NCBI GenBank assembly: GCA_050084515.1
Contig: CM114274.1
Span: 12,462,001 to 12,526,000 of the forward strand
Reading direction: 5' to 3'
Length of the DNA: 64,000 nt
Source of the DNA: Blasia pusilla
Lineage: Eukaryota > Marchantiophyta > Marchantiopsida > Blasiales
Numbering within the stretch: position 1 is the stretch's first letter; every line of letters begins with the position of its first letter. The notes beneath the pieces are model-generated. The model was not told where the DNA came from. It saw only the letters and a program-made list of their open reading frames with translations, and searched no databases. Shown piece by piece: positions 23,698-36,879 of this stretch. The position numbers and the translations under genes were made by a program.

Positions 23698-23736
23698 GTG
23701 AGGAGTGCCCACACCCCAAAAGTGGGCACTCCTCAC
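23698..23736. repeat. Perfect 15-bp hairpin at an orientation switch
   Basis: Arms 23698-23712 and 23722-23736 (GTGAGGAGTGCCCAC and its complement) with a 9-nt loop. It sits at the point where R1-family sequence changes from plus to minus orientation. Confidence 0.9.
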
Positions 23737-24500
23737 GATACCTCTCTCAAATAACTCAAGGTTACCACACTCTCCTCCACCATGTCATGCTCAATACCCT
23801 CAACCAACTCAAAAAAATCCCTCAATGTACGTGAGGTGGAGTGTAGAAGTGTCACACCCCTCATCCGTTCATATATAATTCATCATATATCCCATACTAC
23901 GCTTGGACGGTGTAGGCCTTTGTCACCCCTTGAGTGACAGTAATGAAATAACCAATGGTTGAGGAAGTAACCTCTCTAAGTTCCTCCTTGTCATCTACGT
24001 AAGGTAGTCCATGACATATATTGTGGATCAAAGTAAATTAAAGCATCTATGCCACAATCTTTATTACAAACCTAATAGAAAATTTATGCTAGTTATCCAT
24101 TGAAGCCCCCTCTAGGTGTTGAAACCTACCCTATATTCCATTTTGTGAAAGGGTTGAACTCTTCAGAGTTCCTTGCCCTCTTTGACTCACACCAACTCTT
24201 AAAATCTATTATAAAGTCGTGCAACTTGATGGTCCCTATGGCCGTTGAAAACCTACATGTCCTCTACCTCAATCATCCATCTCAAAGGATCATTCAACGT
24301 TTATATAGATGTATTGAAAATTAATTCTTCTTCTTAAGTTCCTCCTTTTTCTAAGGATGACATAAAGGGAGATTGAGGAAGTCTCACATATGGAGTCCCT
24401 TGATACCTCATGGCACTTTGTGTGAACCCTCCTTTATATTATCCCGCCTCTCAAAAGCGTGGAAGGACCCATAATGGCCCTCTTTCCCCCTAGCATGCTC
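23737..24500 (-). pseudogene. R1-family Gag remnant (element R3)
   Basis: Nucleotide-level match to the R1 gag (about 1975-2900) in the same order and orientation. Examples are the gttgaactctt-agagttcc block near 24,150 and the gtcaccccttgagtga block near 23,920. Indels and stops leave no open frame. The match ends about where R1's gag starts and continues into the same leader and LTR-like sequence. Confidence 0.75.
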
Positions 24501-26700
<2,200 letters not shown>

Positions 26701-27234
26701 AAAGAGGTGACAAAGATTATCATAAGGGCAATAGTCCTTATGCATCTTTATGCTAATTTTATTACTTATATTGTGAAAACCACTCTATGCGCCGTGGTTG
26801 GATGTTATGTTACATTTTATCATTTACATTCGCTATTGTAGATCAATTAGCGTTATAAGATATGGTGTATGGAGGAAGCTGGTTCATATAGAACAAAGAC
26901 ATAAAAGGAAGTATGGATCAAATAATATGATTAAGAGAAAGAATTTACTCTAATTAAATAATTTATACAATGTCATAAATAGCGGATTCTCTTCAATATA
27001 TGGATTTTATGGATTCTTAAGAATATTGTAAATGTTAAATGCCTTGAGATAAGGTTATCATTGACTAAATGCATCTATTCATATGATTTTCAAGATCCTC
27101 TAAGACATATGCAATACTATTTCCTTCAAATATTGTGGCTTTTTTTTTTCTTCTGCTTACTACTCTACTTTTTACTTCCCATAGATTTATAAGTTACAAT
27201 GCCCTTACATGACGTCATAGAAAGCAAGGTTGCA
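26701..27234. other. AT-rich stretch, no gene recognised
   Basis: It lies between the LTR-like region of R3 and the protease part of R2, and may include R3 LTR sequence that is too diverged to follow. Confidence 0.3.
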
Positions 27235-28090
27235 TAGACAAACTCAACACACATACCTTAAGCTTCCCATGTTTCTGCTGGTTGCCAGGATATGTGATCG
27301 TGGAGTTGGTATTCATTTGCATATTCAGAGGTAGTTACAAAGGAGATCATGGACATATCCTTGGAGCCTATGCTCACACTGTCTACCACAAGTTTGTGGC
27401 AGGTTGTAAATACTAGGTTGTGGGAGATGGCTGTTAGACCTATTGTAACGTATCATGGTCTCATCTTGGGTTATGTTGTGGGATAACCACGGAAAGAATT
27501 TCCATTTGCTAAGTCCTAGAGATAGAGTCTATTTTTCACAATGTGTCGGATTTAGGAGCATGAACCTTGATGTTAGAGAAGGTAAAAGTTACAAGGTTGG
27601 GGCCAATGTTAAAATGTCACTAGGTGGGGCTAGCATGACAAAAGTTTTCACTAGACATGAGATAGTGATCTAATTGATGAATCAATGATGCATGCCAAGG
27701 CGATAATGATTGCACGATGCCAAACCCTATGACGTCTTGGTTGGTGGAGTAACATTGTATGTTATGAGGTTTACGTTGGATAATTGGAAGGAGAAAATTT
27801 CTGAAAGACCATGATTGCAATTTGGTGATGGATGCATTAGCTCAATGCTAGTTTGGTTTTCTGGTGGTATGATCAAGCATCCACTAGGAGAGGTGGTGGC
27901 ACTAGCTGCATTCATCAAGGCCGTCCCTTGGCGACATGGGGTGGAGGTTTGATGGAGAGTCATGTCTATCCAGAGGAAACACTTGAGGATGAGACTTCTT
28001 TGGAGAGAAGTGCCATGACTGTCGCACTGGCTTGTGTAGAAGATGTGGGGCCCTAAGCTTCAATGGAATGTTGACGAGCATATTAAGATG
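27235..28090 (+). pseudogene. R1-family protease region (element R2, right part)
   Basis: Ordered protein blocks match R1: an E-x-M-D-I-S-L-E-P-M-L block near 27,335, G-L-I-L-G-Y near 27,460, S-L-G-G-A-S-M-T near 27,620, and D-V-L-V-G-G near 27,735. Several stops and frameshifts interrupt them. The aspartic-protease active site (DSGA in R1) falls near 27,540 and is not preserved. The downstream domain is a methyltransferase-like region on the same strand. Confidence 0.7.
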
Positions 28091-28199
28091 GCTTGTAGTG
28101 AGAGTTTTTGCACCACGTTGAGATGGGTCAAAGGATCCTTGGGTAGTAGGAGTGTTACATTCTTACCCTTGTACACTACATTGATTGTGTGGCAATTTC

Positions 28200-28980
28200 C
28201 AAAGGAGGGTATGAGGTTGCTAATCTATTCAATGGGATCAACATTGATTTTTTTGTCGCGTAAAAACTTGGTCTTTGCATGTAGAAGTACCTATATGGTC
28301 AAGGAGCATTATGAGACAACGAGTCGTGTCTCACTTTAACATATGGCCTAGTTGATGAAATTATTTCTCAATATCTTTCCAAATTTAGCAATGTAGGATT
28401 ACCAGAGTTCCTTGCCAAAGGATATATATCTTACTTTTCAGCATGTAAGATCTAGATCGGTTGGACACTATTCATTTGATGATTTAAAGTTAGTCAACAT
28501 CAAGCTCAATTCAGTGTTAGAAGAGGGGATGGTTTGGGAGATCTTAGATCCAAATATTTTTTGGAAACTTGTGATATCTGCAGGAGCATAAACCTCATTC
28601 AGTAGCATTCATTCTAGAGAATGCGTTGTTTCTGGACGACTCTCATCACAAGTGGTGACGAGTGTGCGTTAGATTTGTGCATGGAATAGACTGATAGAGT
28701 TGTTGGATATGGCTAGCTAGTATACGTTTGCGTACGCATTGTCCACACCTCTGATGGATGAACTTGATGTTGCAAGAAGTTTTTAGGAGGGTCTATGTGA
28801 GAGTACAAATGCAACAAGTTTCAGGCCTTATGTGACTAGGCATTGATCGACCACCATATAGTGTGGCAAGATCATCTTGAGGTTACGTGGATGGTCTAGC
28901 CAATCATGTTTTCTAGACTATGAAGACTATGACATGCCACTTGGGAGATTGGATACTACAACTCTTATGGTTGGCAATGG
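28200..28980 (+). pseudogene. Cytosine-5 DNA methyltransferase-like remnant in R2
   Basis: Decayed, but in the right order for a C5-methyltransferase. L-F-N-G-I-N (28225-28242) sits where motif I (F-x-G-x-G, AdoMet binding) is expected. About 35 bases later comes a K-Y-L-Y block. D-L-D-R-L lies near 28,450. G-L-G-D-L-R-S-K-Y-F lies near 28,535. A clear motif VI region follows, Y-L-Q-E-H-K-P-H...F-I-L-E-N (28575-28622), with the catalytic E-N pair readable. The stretch where the Pro-Cys nucleophile should be (about 28,490-28,515) does not read as P-C-Q, so the copy is dead. At least three frameshifts and several stops occur. It directly follows the protease, so it was part of the retroelement. 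The call rests on pattern recognition and needs a profile search. Confidence 0.5.
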
Positions 28981-31160
28981 GGTATAGATTTAGCTACAGG
29001 TATGCATCCCTGGCATGCTAATCACCTTACTTTTTGCTCTACACAGGAGAGTTGGATTTACCTATGGCCATTTTTCGTGATTATCTTGTGCACATAGATA
29101 ACCTCCTCATTATAGGTCACTACAAACGTGGAGTACATAATCAATTTACTTCCTGTCCTAAATCTCTGCATGGTCTTCTCTCAAGACACCAAATGTGTGA
29201 AGGGGAGGTAAGCTCGTGTCCTAAGGGGATATAGTCTCCCTCTACATACCAAGTCACCTTAAGCTCTATAGGGCCAAGTGGCTCCATATAAAAATTATAT
29301 TTGATCAAGGCACCATACGATACTACATGAATTTTTTAAGGGATACCCACTCAAGAGCGACCACCTCATACAAAGAGAAGGATGGCCTACACACATAGGT
29401 CATCATCAAAGAGTATATCATATATGGAATTTCAAAATAGGGAAATATAAGACCTTTGAGGGCCTTGATACTTCTTTTTCCTTACCTCCCATCTATCATG
29501 ATATACATCATTGTCACTAATATAACACACGAAATATTAGACTAAGCATTGATCTTGGATTCCATGGAGGCGAGTAGCTACCAAAATATCTCTAATCATC
29601 TCCCTAGTTGGTGCTTAGGTCCCTCTAACTCCATATAGTCATTTGTCTCTTTGTACTTGTGGCATACACCTCTAAGATGCTAAGAGCAAGAAGGTCAGAT
29701 GCTCTTGTGGTCCCATCATTAATTGCCTTGTCATCCATCCCACTCAAACTAGCCTAAATGTCTAATCACCTATCCTTTATACATCTGGGGCACAACCATC
29801 ATCCAAGAAGATTTCTAGCAAAATTTGGCATGGAACATGTCATCTGCCATCCTCTCAAACAACCATCGTAGACTAGGAGATTGGCTATGCCTCTAACTAA
29901 TCCACACAACATGTAGTGCAAGCCTACAAGTACTAGTGCCAAGCTTGTATCAACAGTACCATTGTCCAAAATCGTTGGCCTTATCTACTATATGTAGACA
30001 TTGTTCCCTCGGATAGAACCTCTAGATGGTCAATTGATAGCATCCTTCCCAAATAGATGCATAACTCAACATGTCTTGATGTTGTGCAATTACTAGGTTC
30101 TTTAACGTGATGGGCATAACTTGCCAAAATGTTTTCAATCTCTAGGAATATGCTTGTACCCACACATCAAGCCTACCGAGGTTTAGCACCTCAATGATAT
30201 AGCCATAGGAACTCCCTTGAATTTTTGTAAAATAAACTTCAATGCTCAACCGTACCGTGAAGATATGTGTGATCAACCCACGTCACCTCCCACTTGCTTT
30301 TCCCACAATTTGCTATATAAGCTATAGATTCTCTATCTCAAGAAAATCCTTGCAATTGTGCTCTATGGCGAATCCTCATTGGATTCCCATAAAATTCAAA
30401 TATTAGTGGCCTATATGGCCATAGGAACTCCCTGTAGATCTTATACAATAAATTCACTTTCCCCTTGCTTTCATAAAATTTCCAGGATCCCATTAATGGA
30501 TTCTCATAAAAAAATTGTGGAAACCTCCCAATGGTTCATAAATGTATTGAAGGAAATTCCCATTGAAATTTTGTAAAATTTAACTTCTCCACGTATATTG
30601 GCTCCTTAATACTTTTGTGGAAGATACACGTGTTTTGATGGTCTTCACATATGAATCCTACTAGATTTCTTCATCATGTGTGAGTTAATTGCTGCTAAAC
30701 TGATTTATTGAACTAAAAGAAACACCAACCATCACAAACAGTCAAAATATAAGAGACAATGGTATTAGTGGTCCACAAGTGTAAGTTGCTACTAGATCCA
30801 AATTTCGAGCAAAAAAATGGTAGTTCACACAATGTCATGTGAACGGCATCGGATCTAGATTTCTCCCCCATAATCCACCACTGGTTCGGGAGTCAATTCT
30901 ACACTTCTAGAGAATCCACACTATTGTGGATTCTCTAAAAATCTTTTCATATGATCTCCTTTTTTGCCATACGTTCATGGCTTGACTCATTTTTTTATGG
31001 TGGTTGCTATGGTAAACTCCACCTTTTCTAATTCTTCCAAAATATCTTTTATTTCTCCACAAAAACTTTTCCCTTTCACCAATTTTACTCCCATCCAAAG
31101 TTCATTTGATTTGGCATATTATTAGCAAATAATTATATAGAAATCAGTTATGAAGGACCC
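28981..31160. other. Degenerate repeat DNA, no gene recognised
   Basis: Only short open frames on either strand. Three imperfect copies of a block with ggaactccc...taaaat-aacttc occur near 30,200, 30,420 and 30,550. A 13-bp hairpin with a 4-nt loop lies at 30908-30937 (arm TAGAGAATCCACA). Parts may be the pol region of R2, but I could not identify a reverse transcriptase or integrase motif. Confidence 0.35.
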
Positions 31161-31164
31161 ATGG

Positions 31165-31515
31165 TAGGGCCGCACATGGACAAAGTCCGTGTCCGCGAGC
31201 ATGTCCATGTCCACGACCTTATGTCCCTCCTATGTACATGGACGCGAGTATATCCATATCCATGTCCATGAACTCATGTCCATATCTCACGGACATGTCC
31301 GTGCGGGCCCAATAGCCACGGCCTGCATCGGAGCCCGCCGCATAGATCCGAGCTGATGGAGCCCACTCTCGTTGTATGGCCCGCAATTGCGGGCCAACCA
31401 CGACGGGCTCTAGGCGGCTCTATGCAGTAGGCTTTGGTCGGGCTCTGGGTAGGCTTGAGTGCAGGTCGGGCATATACGTCCCATGGACGGACTTGTCAGT
31501 TTCCGTGCAACCTTG
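31165..31515. mobile_element. hAT-type MITE, CAAGGTT family (best-defined long copy)
   Basis: A 351-bp element starting TAGGGCCGCAC and ending GTGCAACCTTG. The ends are inverted repeats that differ only by transitions. It is flanked by ACCCATGG (31157-31164) and GCCCATGG (31516-31523), an 8-bp target duplication with one mismatch. The subterminal parts hold dense GGACATGTCC/GTCCATGGAC-type words. The centre holds the gatggagccca...tatggcccgca body motif shared with the 9-kb copies. It has no coding capacity. Confidence 0.75.
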
Positions 31516-33480
31516 GCCCATGGACTTATTGATTTACCCCACTCAATTAGGCCACTATTGCCACTAATTTTTTCACTAGATTTCTTGCAAGTATCTAAGG
31601 TTAATTTGATCCTCTCATGAGTCATGAGCCCCTCTCCCCCCCTCTCTAACTCCTCTCAAATATGGTGCACTTTAAAAAATTCTTCATCTTTTAAATTTGA
31701 TGGTGCTTCCAAGAATTCTAAGGCCCTATTATTCCTCAATGTTTAGAATTCCCAAGTATCCACACACAGACTACCATAATATACATCAAAAAATATATTA
31801 CTTAAGAAATTCACTCTAAACTTTCTCTCATAATTGAGAGGCAACGTGCTTTATCATTAGATATCAATGGAGGTTTCTAATTTTTTTAATCATGAATTCA
31901 AACATTGTGATATCTACAAAATTTTGAAGGATCACACCTTCCCACATTCTAGTACTATATATATCTACTCTGATTACAACAAAAAGACATAAGTAGCAAA
32001 TATGACAAAGATACATAAATATATGATTTCCATATTAATCCTATATATCCAATTCTTAACTTAAGATATTCTAGGCTTAATACACTAACATACACTTCCT
32101 ACAATATATAACAAAACCCCACTTTCAAGGTCCATGAGCTTATTGAAGAGTCCAGCAACCTAAGGAAACTCCACCGTAACCTCCATCCATATACTACCAC
32201 CACTCCAACAACATGTCACTATCAATCTTGAGGACAATATGTACTCACCCTAAACTATCTCTAAACCTAATCCTCTCATGATGGAATAGATGCATGGTTG
32301 GAAATCAATCAAAGGCCTCTCACAAGAGATCAATACCTCTAATGCCACCATCCTTAGACATCAAAGGCTTAAGTGGAACCCCTACATGCATCACACACAA
32401 TATTACACTATCCAACACAAACGGAAAGGGTGACTTTTACATGTCACTTCCAAGATAGCATGTCACAATTCCTTGCAAAAATGAGTACTACAAAGGACCC
32501 CTCGGAACACCCATGTAATCTCATGATCATCACATGACTTCTACCTTAGCTATCATCCCTTATAATGTGACTTTTTAACATTGCATCATATAACTAATCG
32601 TCAATGTTTTCTTCTTCCTGTAAGGTTTAGAAATCTGCAAATGGTAGTAGTGGATATTCTTTCCTAGGATAGACATATATTCATTGTTCAAAGATATTTA
32701 TATGTTCCACAATCTTGGTAAGAGAATGAATTTCTGGTAAAAATCTTTTGGGAACCCTCACTCTTGAGTGATGTAAAACTGAATTAAATTAAATGATTGT
32801 GAATGTTTATCCTTTAATGATGGAAGCAATAAAAGTAACTCAAAATTTTCAAACATCACAATGAATTTCTGTAAGATTTAAATGTATCTTGAGTGAGTTT
32901 ACTCAATATATAACCATTTACTAATCATTGCTAAAATTAATTCAAACATTTTAGACGTTGAAGTTTTTTAAGGCTATTTCACTAGACCATCAATAAGTCT
33001 AGAATGTGTTTATGAGCTTATCAACTGACAATAAATTTTGACAAATATGTAATCTAAGGCTAATTTTTTGAAATTGTCTAACTAGTCGGTAAGGGAATTT
33101 TTTTGAAAACCCTCTCTATTCCAAAATAACAAAGAGAATATTGAGATTTAAAGTTACGACTAAAATTTACATAACTAGTACGATGCCCATGAAATGCATG
33201 GAGTTTAAATTCATAATTGAAATTTTCATAGATGATTCTATCAATATAAACTTATCTACAACATAAATGGCGACCGGGGAGATTATCCACAAGATTCTTA
33301 TAAGAAGACATGTGTGAAAAGGAGGACAAAATTGTTTGACCTGCCTTATTAGAGAGTATCCAACAGACTTCAATAGTGTTTTGAATATAAAAATAGAATG
33401 ATTTGTGTAAGTGGTGTGAGTGGATCCTTATAATGCTTCTACTAAGTTTTCCTTAATTAGTATTCCTTTGTTATTTCCTA
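31516..33480. other. AT-rich stretch, nothing recognised
   Basis: No open frame with recognisable content. Scattered short A/T repeats only. Confidence 0.4.
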
Positions 33481-33489
33481 GCACATCCT

Positions 33490-33870
33490 TATCACATATT
33501 CAATCGATGTCATGCATGTGGAGAAAAATATAGCTGAGAACATTGTGAAAACAGTAATGGGGATGAAGGATACAGTGAAAGTTAGACGAGACATGGAAAA
33601 GCGCGGAATCAGGCCTCACTTATGGCTGCGACCCCACCCTACAAAAAGTAGAGGTCTTGTTAAACCTATGGCTAAGTATGTCCTATTTCCCCTAGAGTTG
33701 TCAACATTTCTTCGAAGGGTTGAGGCATTGAAAGTACCATCTCGCTACTACGGTGAGTTGAAGAAAATGTTGTCAAGAAAAAGTTAGGCAACATGAAGTT
33801 ATACACGTTTGAGTGGAGGCTCAAAGGTAAATTCCTTTTATGGAAGGTACTACAGAATGAAATTTTCATT
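33490..33870 (+). pseudogene. CACTA (TNP2-type) transposase fragment
   Basis: It reads M-H-V-E-K-N-I at the start, the junction block of plant En/Spm TNP2 transposases. A Leu/Pro-rich linker and a Y-V-L-F-P-L-E...K-V-P-S-R-Y block follow, corresponding to the start of the adjoining domain (DUF4218-like in plants). The open frame is 33512-33787. A frameshift near 33,780 leads to a G-N-M-K block that continues the family pattern. Both flanks are AT-rich and unreadable, so only about 120 residues of an enzyme of roughly 1000 residues survive. Confidence 0.65.
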
Positions 33871-36870
33871 TAACTTTGAGTGCGCATTGATGGCATGTAA
33901 CATCATACTCAATGTACTAAGTCTTTGTGTTTGGTAGAATGCCGTGGACTCGCAAGTTACAAATCAACTAGAGGTCCAAGAAAAACGATGTTAAGAGGAT
34001 GTGAAGCTTTTAAGGCATGAGTTAAGTCCCACTACAACAGAATTAAGTGGAAAAATTGCAAATTTGGTCCAAATAGTAGCAAATCTTGCACGGAGGACAG
34101 TAGGGGCAGTGGTAATGTGTGATTGTTATTTGTCATGCAACCAACTTTCCAATTTTGCCACGTATTATGCAACCAAAGTGTTGAAAAATAAAAATAAACC
34201 CTCTAATAAAAGTATAGATTAGTTACCTATTAGAAATTTTAAGGATTAAAAAGAAGGGTAAGACCAGAGGATTTGGATTGAATATAATTATAGTAATCGA
34301 TGTCATAGTTTTATAAAATTACAGAAAAATATTTGGTAAACATGTGGTAAGTTAAACTTGGGAAGTATTTGTCTTGTCAAAATCAAAATATATTTGACTA
34401 AAATTAGATTAGGTTATACTCAAATTAGAGTTCATCTTCTCCCCCAAAATGTAATAGTGATTAATTTCACCAAAATTAGTTCTATAGAATTACACTTTGA
34501 AGTGTGAATGGGAGGATATAATATTACTTTTCATCCTAATTTCTATTTTGAAATTAGAACTTAGCATGAAATTTTTTTTTACAAGTAATATGAAATACAC
34601 TCAAATTTTTTTTGAATGGTGATTTACTTAACTTTATTATGCTAGTTTTAAATTCTAAACTTGTTTGAAGAGGTAAATAATTTCTAAAAATCACTTTCAA
34701 TATTAATGACCAAGGCATAAGTATATCCTAGTTAGATATGTGGACATACATGTAGAGGAAGTGATATAATCCTCAATATGTAGCTTTTACATGATTTGCT
34801 TCTATATGCTTAAAGATAGCCTCAAATAAGGAAGTATTTTAGGAATAAAATCACTTATACGTCACACTTGTAGAAAAATAGACTACTTCAGATTGTTAAG
34901 TTTATTTTTTCCAAGCAGCTCCAAAGAAACTAAAATTTTCTTGTGAAATTTTGTCAATAATGAGATATATTCAATATAAAAGTTTCAAATAATTATTTAT
35001 TAAAGAAATGAATATTTCCAAGACCAGCCTTCAAACTCAACAACAAAATCTGCCTTCTTGCCAACATTGACTTGTATCTTTGATAATATTTCTATATTAA
35101 TAAAAAATTATACATACAATATCCCATTCAAATGATTCATTGCCTCCTTTATATCATAAGAATCAGTTCCTCTTGAATTTCTTTTCAGATATTTTTTGTC
35201 AAAAGACTTCAAATTTTTTTCCAAATCCATTTTTTTCTATTTATGGGAAATTCAACCCACTTGATTGATATGAAGTTATGAAGTAATTTTAGAATGGTGA
35301 TATGAAAAACTATATCTAATTGTATCTATAACATCATCACATCGCATACATTGCAAATTTGCATCAAATTATTGGAAATCTATATCCTCATGGGGTTTGA
35401 GGAATCCATCAAATCTCATTAAATCCTTTTCCTACTTTTTCATTCCTCTTGAATTGATACTAAACCCTATGATTTTTCACTCCTCCCGTAGTGTTTAACA
35501 TAACATCTAAGAGGAGTTAAGGTAATAGATTTAACAGTGTGCTAGTCTAGTTTATTTAAGTCGTATGACTCCTGCGGGGAATGTTTCCAACCTGAACTTA
35601 TATTACACTAATCATGATTGAAGGAACAATATAAGATCCTTAATACTCGTAGCCAAAGGGGTTTAATTGAATTTTTGAGGTAGAATTTTTAATGATATGA
35701 TTAACGTAGTGGTGAAGGATATTTTAGGCTTTAATTCTCATTTCCACTTGTTAAAATTTATATATGTAATTATTTTTTTTTGTTGATTTTAACAATTTAA
35801 TGTATATTTTAATCCTAAAAAATAATTACTAAGATCTACGCTATGTTTCAGAATAATTGTAAATATTTAAATAATACATTACAATAAAATTTTTATCCAA
35901 ATTTTTTTTAAGAATAAAATTTCCTTCATTTTACCTAACTCATATTTTATTTTAATTTTAAAGAAATGTATAGCTTTCAAACAAGATATGCACCAAATAA
36001 AATGATTATTTTCATTGAATCCACGCTTCATTTCGTACTTTCGTTCTTACCTCCTTCCATACCCCAAAATTGAATCATATTTCTGTTGATTTAGGGTTTA
36101 GGGTGCAATTTAATCTTTCCATTGAATTTTTTTTAATGAGATATTTCCTTTTCAGGTATGGGAGATTCTTTTCTATCCATCTTTAGTTCAACATATACTT
36201 CGAGGGTTCTTTCAATAAACTTTCTCTAGTGTATGCTGCAGCTTGGAAACGATTCTCAAACATGAAAAGGCTAAACTTTAAGTCGTAGGTAAATTAAACC
36301 CGCAATATGATAACAGGAAAAATAGAAAAATATACACGTATTTATGAACTTAACATGCTCATATCTATTTTTTTGAAATACGTGCCACACACAAGTCTTT
36401 GTAGCATGGGGCAAACAAAAGAGGCATATGGTTAATAAGTGACGAAATAAGAATGGTTGGAATTTGCAAGGTCGACTTTTGGTGATTGTATGCAGCAACA
36501 ACAAGATAGCCCTCATACTTTTCTTTGGTGTTTAATTCCAAAGTGGGAATCTTTTTCCCCATTAAATATTAAAATCTTTTTCAATATTTAATGGAATGAA
36601 TTTTCAAAAGTTAAAAGGTGCTATTTTTGTAATCTGGAAAAAAAAGTCATACAAAGTTCGGGAATTTCATTTCCAAGATCTATAGCCTCTTATCTACATT
36701 ACATTCTCATGGCTTTTTCCAAGTGCACCGAATACGAGAAAAATAGGTATAAGTCGATAATTCAAAAAAATCCAAACCGAACATTAAGAATTTTTCTAGA
36801 ACAAGCACGCGATGAATGAAAGATGAAACAATTGCGAAACGATTCTTCCTTTCCATAATTTATTTATTCA
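33871..36870. other. AT-rich stretch, nothing recognised
   Basis: Long A/T-rich DNA without coding signal. Two adjacent plant telomere-type units (TTTAGGGTTTAGGG) lie at about 36,091-36,105, too few to mean more than a telobox. A 12-bp inverted repeat (CCATTAAATATT) surrounds about 36,575. A (TA)n run lies near 36,870. Confidence 0.4.
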
Positions 36871-36879
36871 TATATATAT

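Noticed and set aside
29981-30163. Possible retroelement pol/integrase remnant on the minus strand
   Set aside because: No reverse-transcriptase, RNase H or integrase motif could be read in any frame.
36091-36105. Interstitial telomere repeat
   Set aside because: Only two TTTAGGG units, as common in plant promoters and AT-rich DNA; not a telomere relic.
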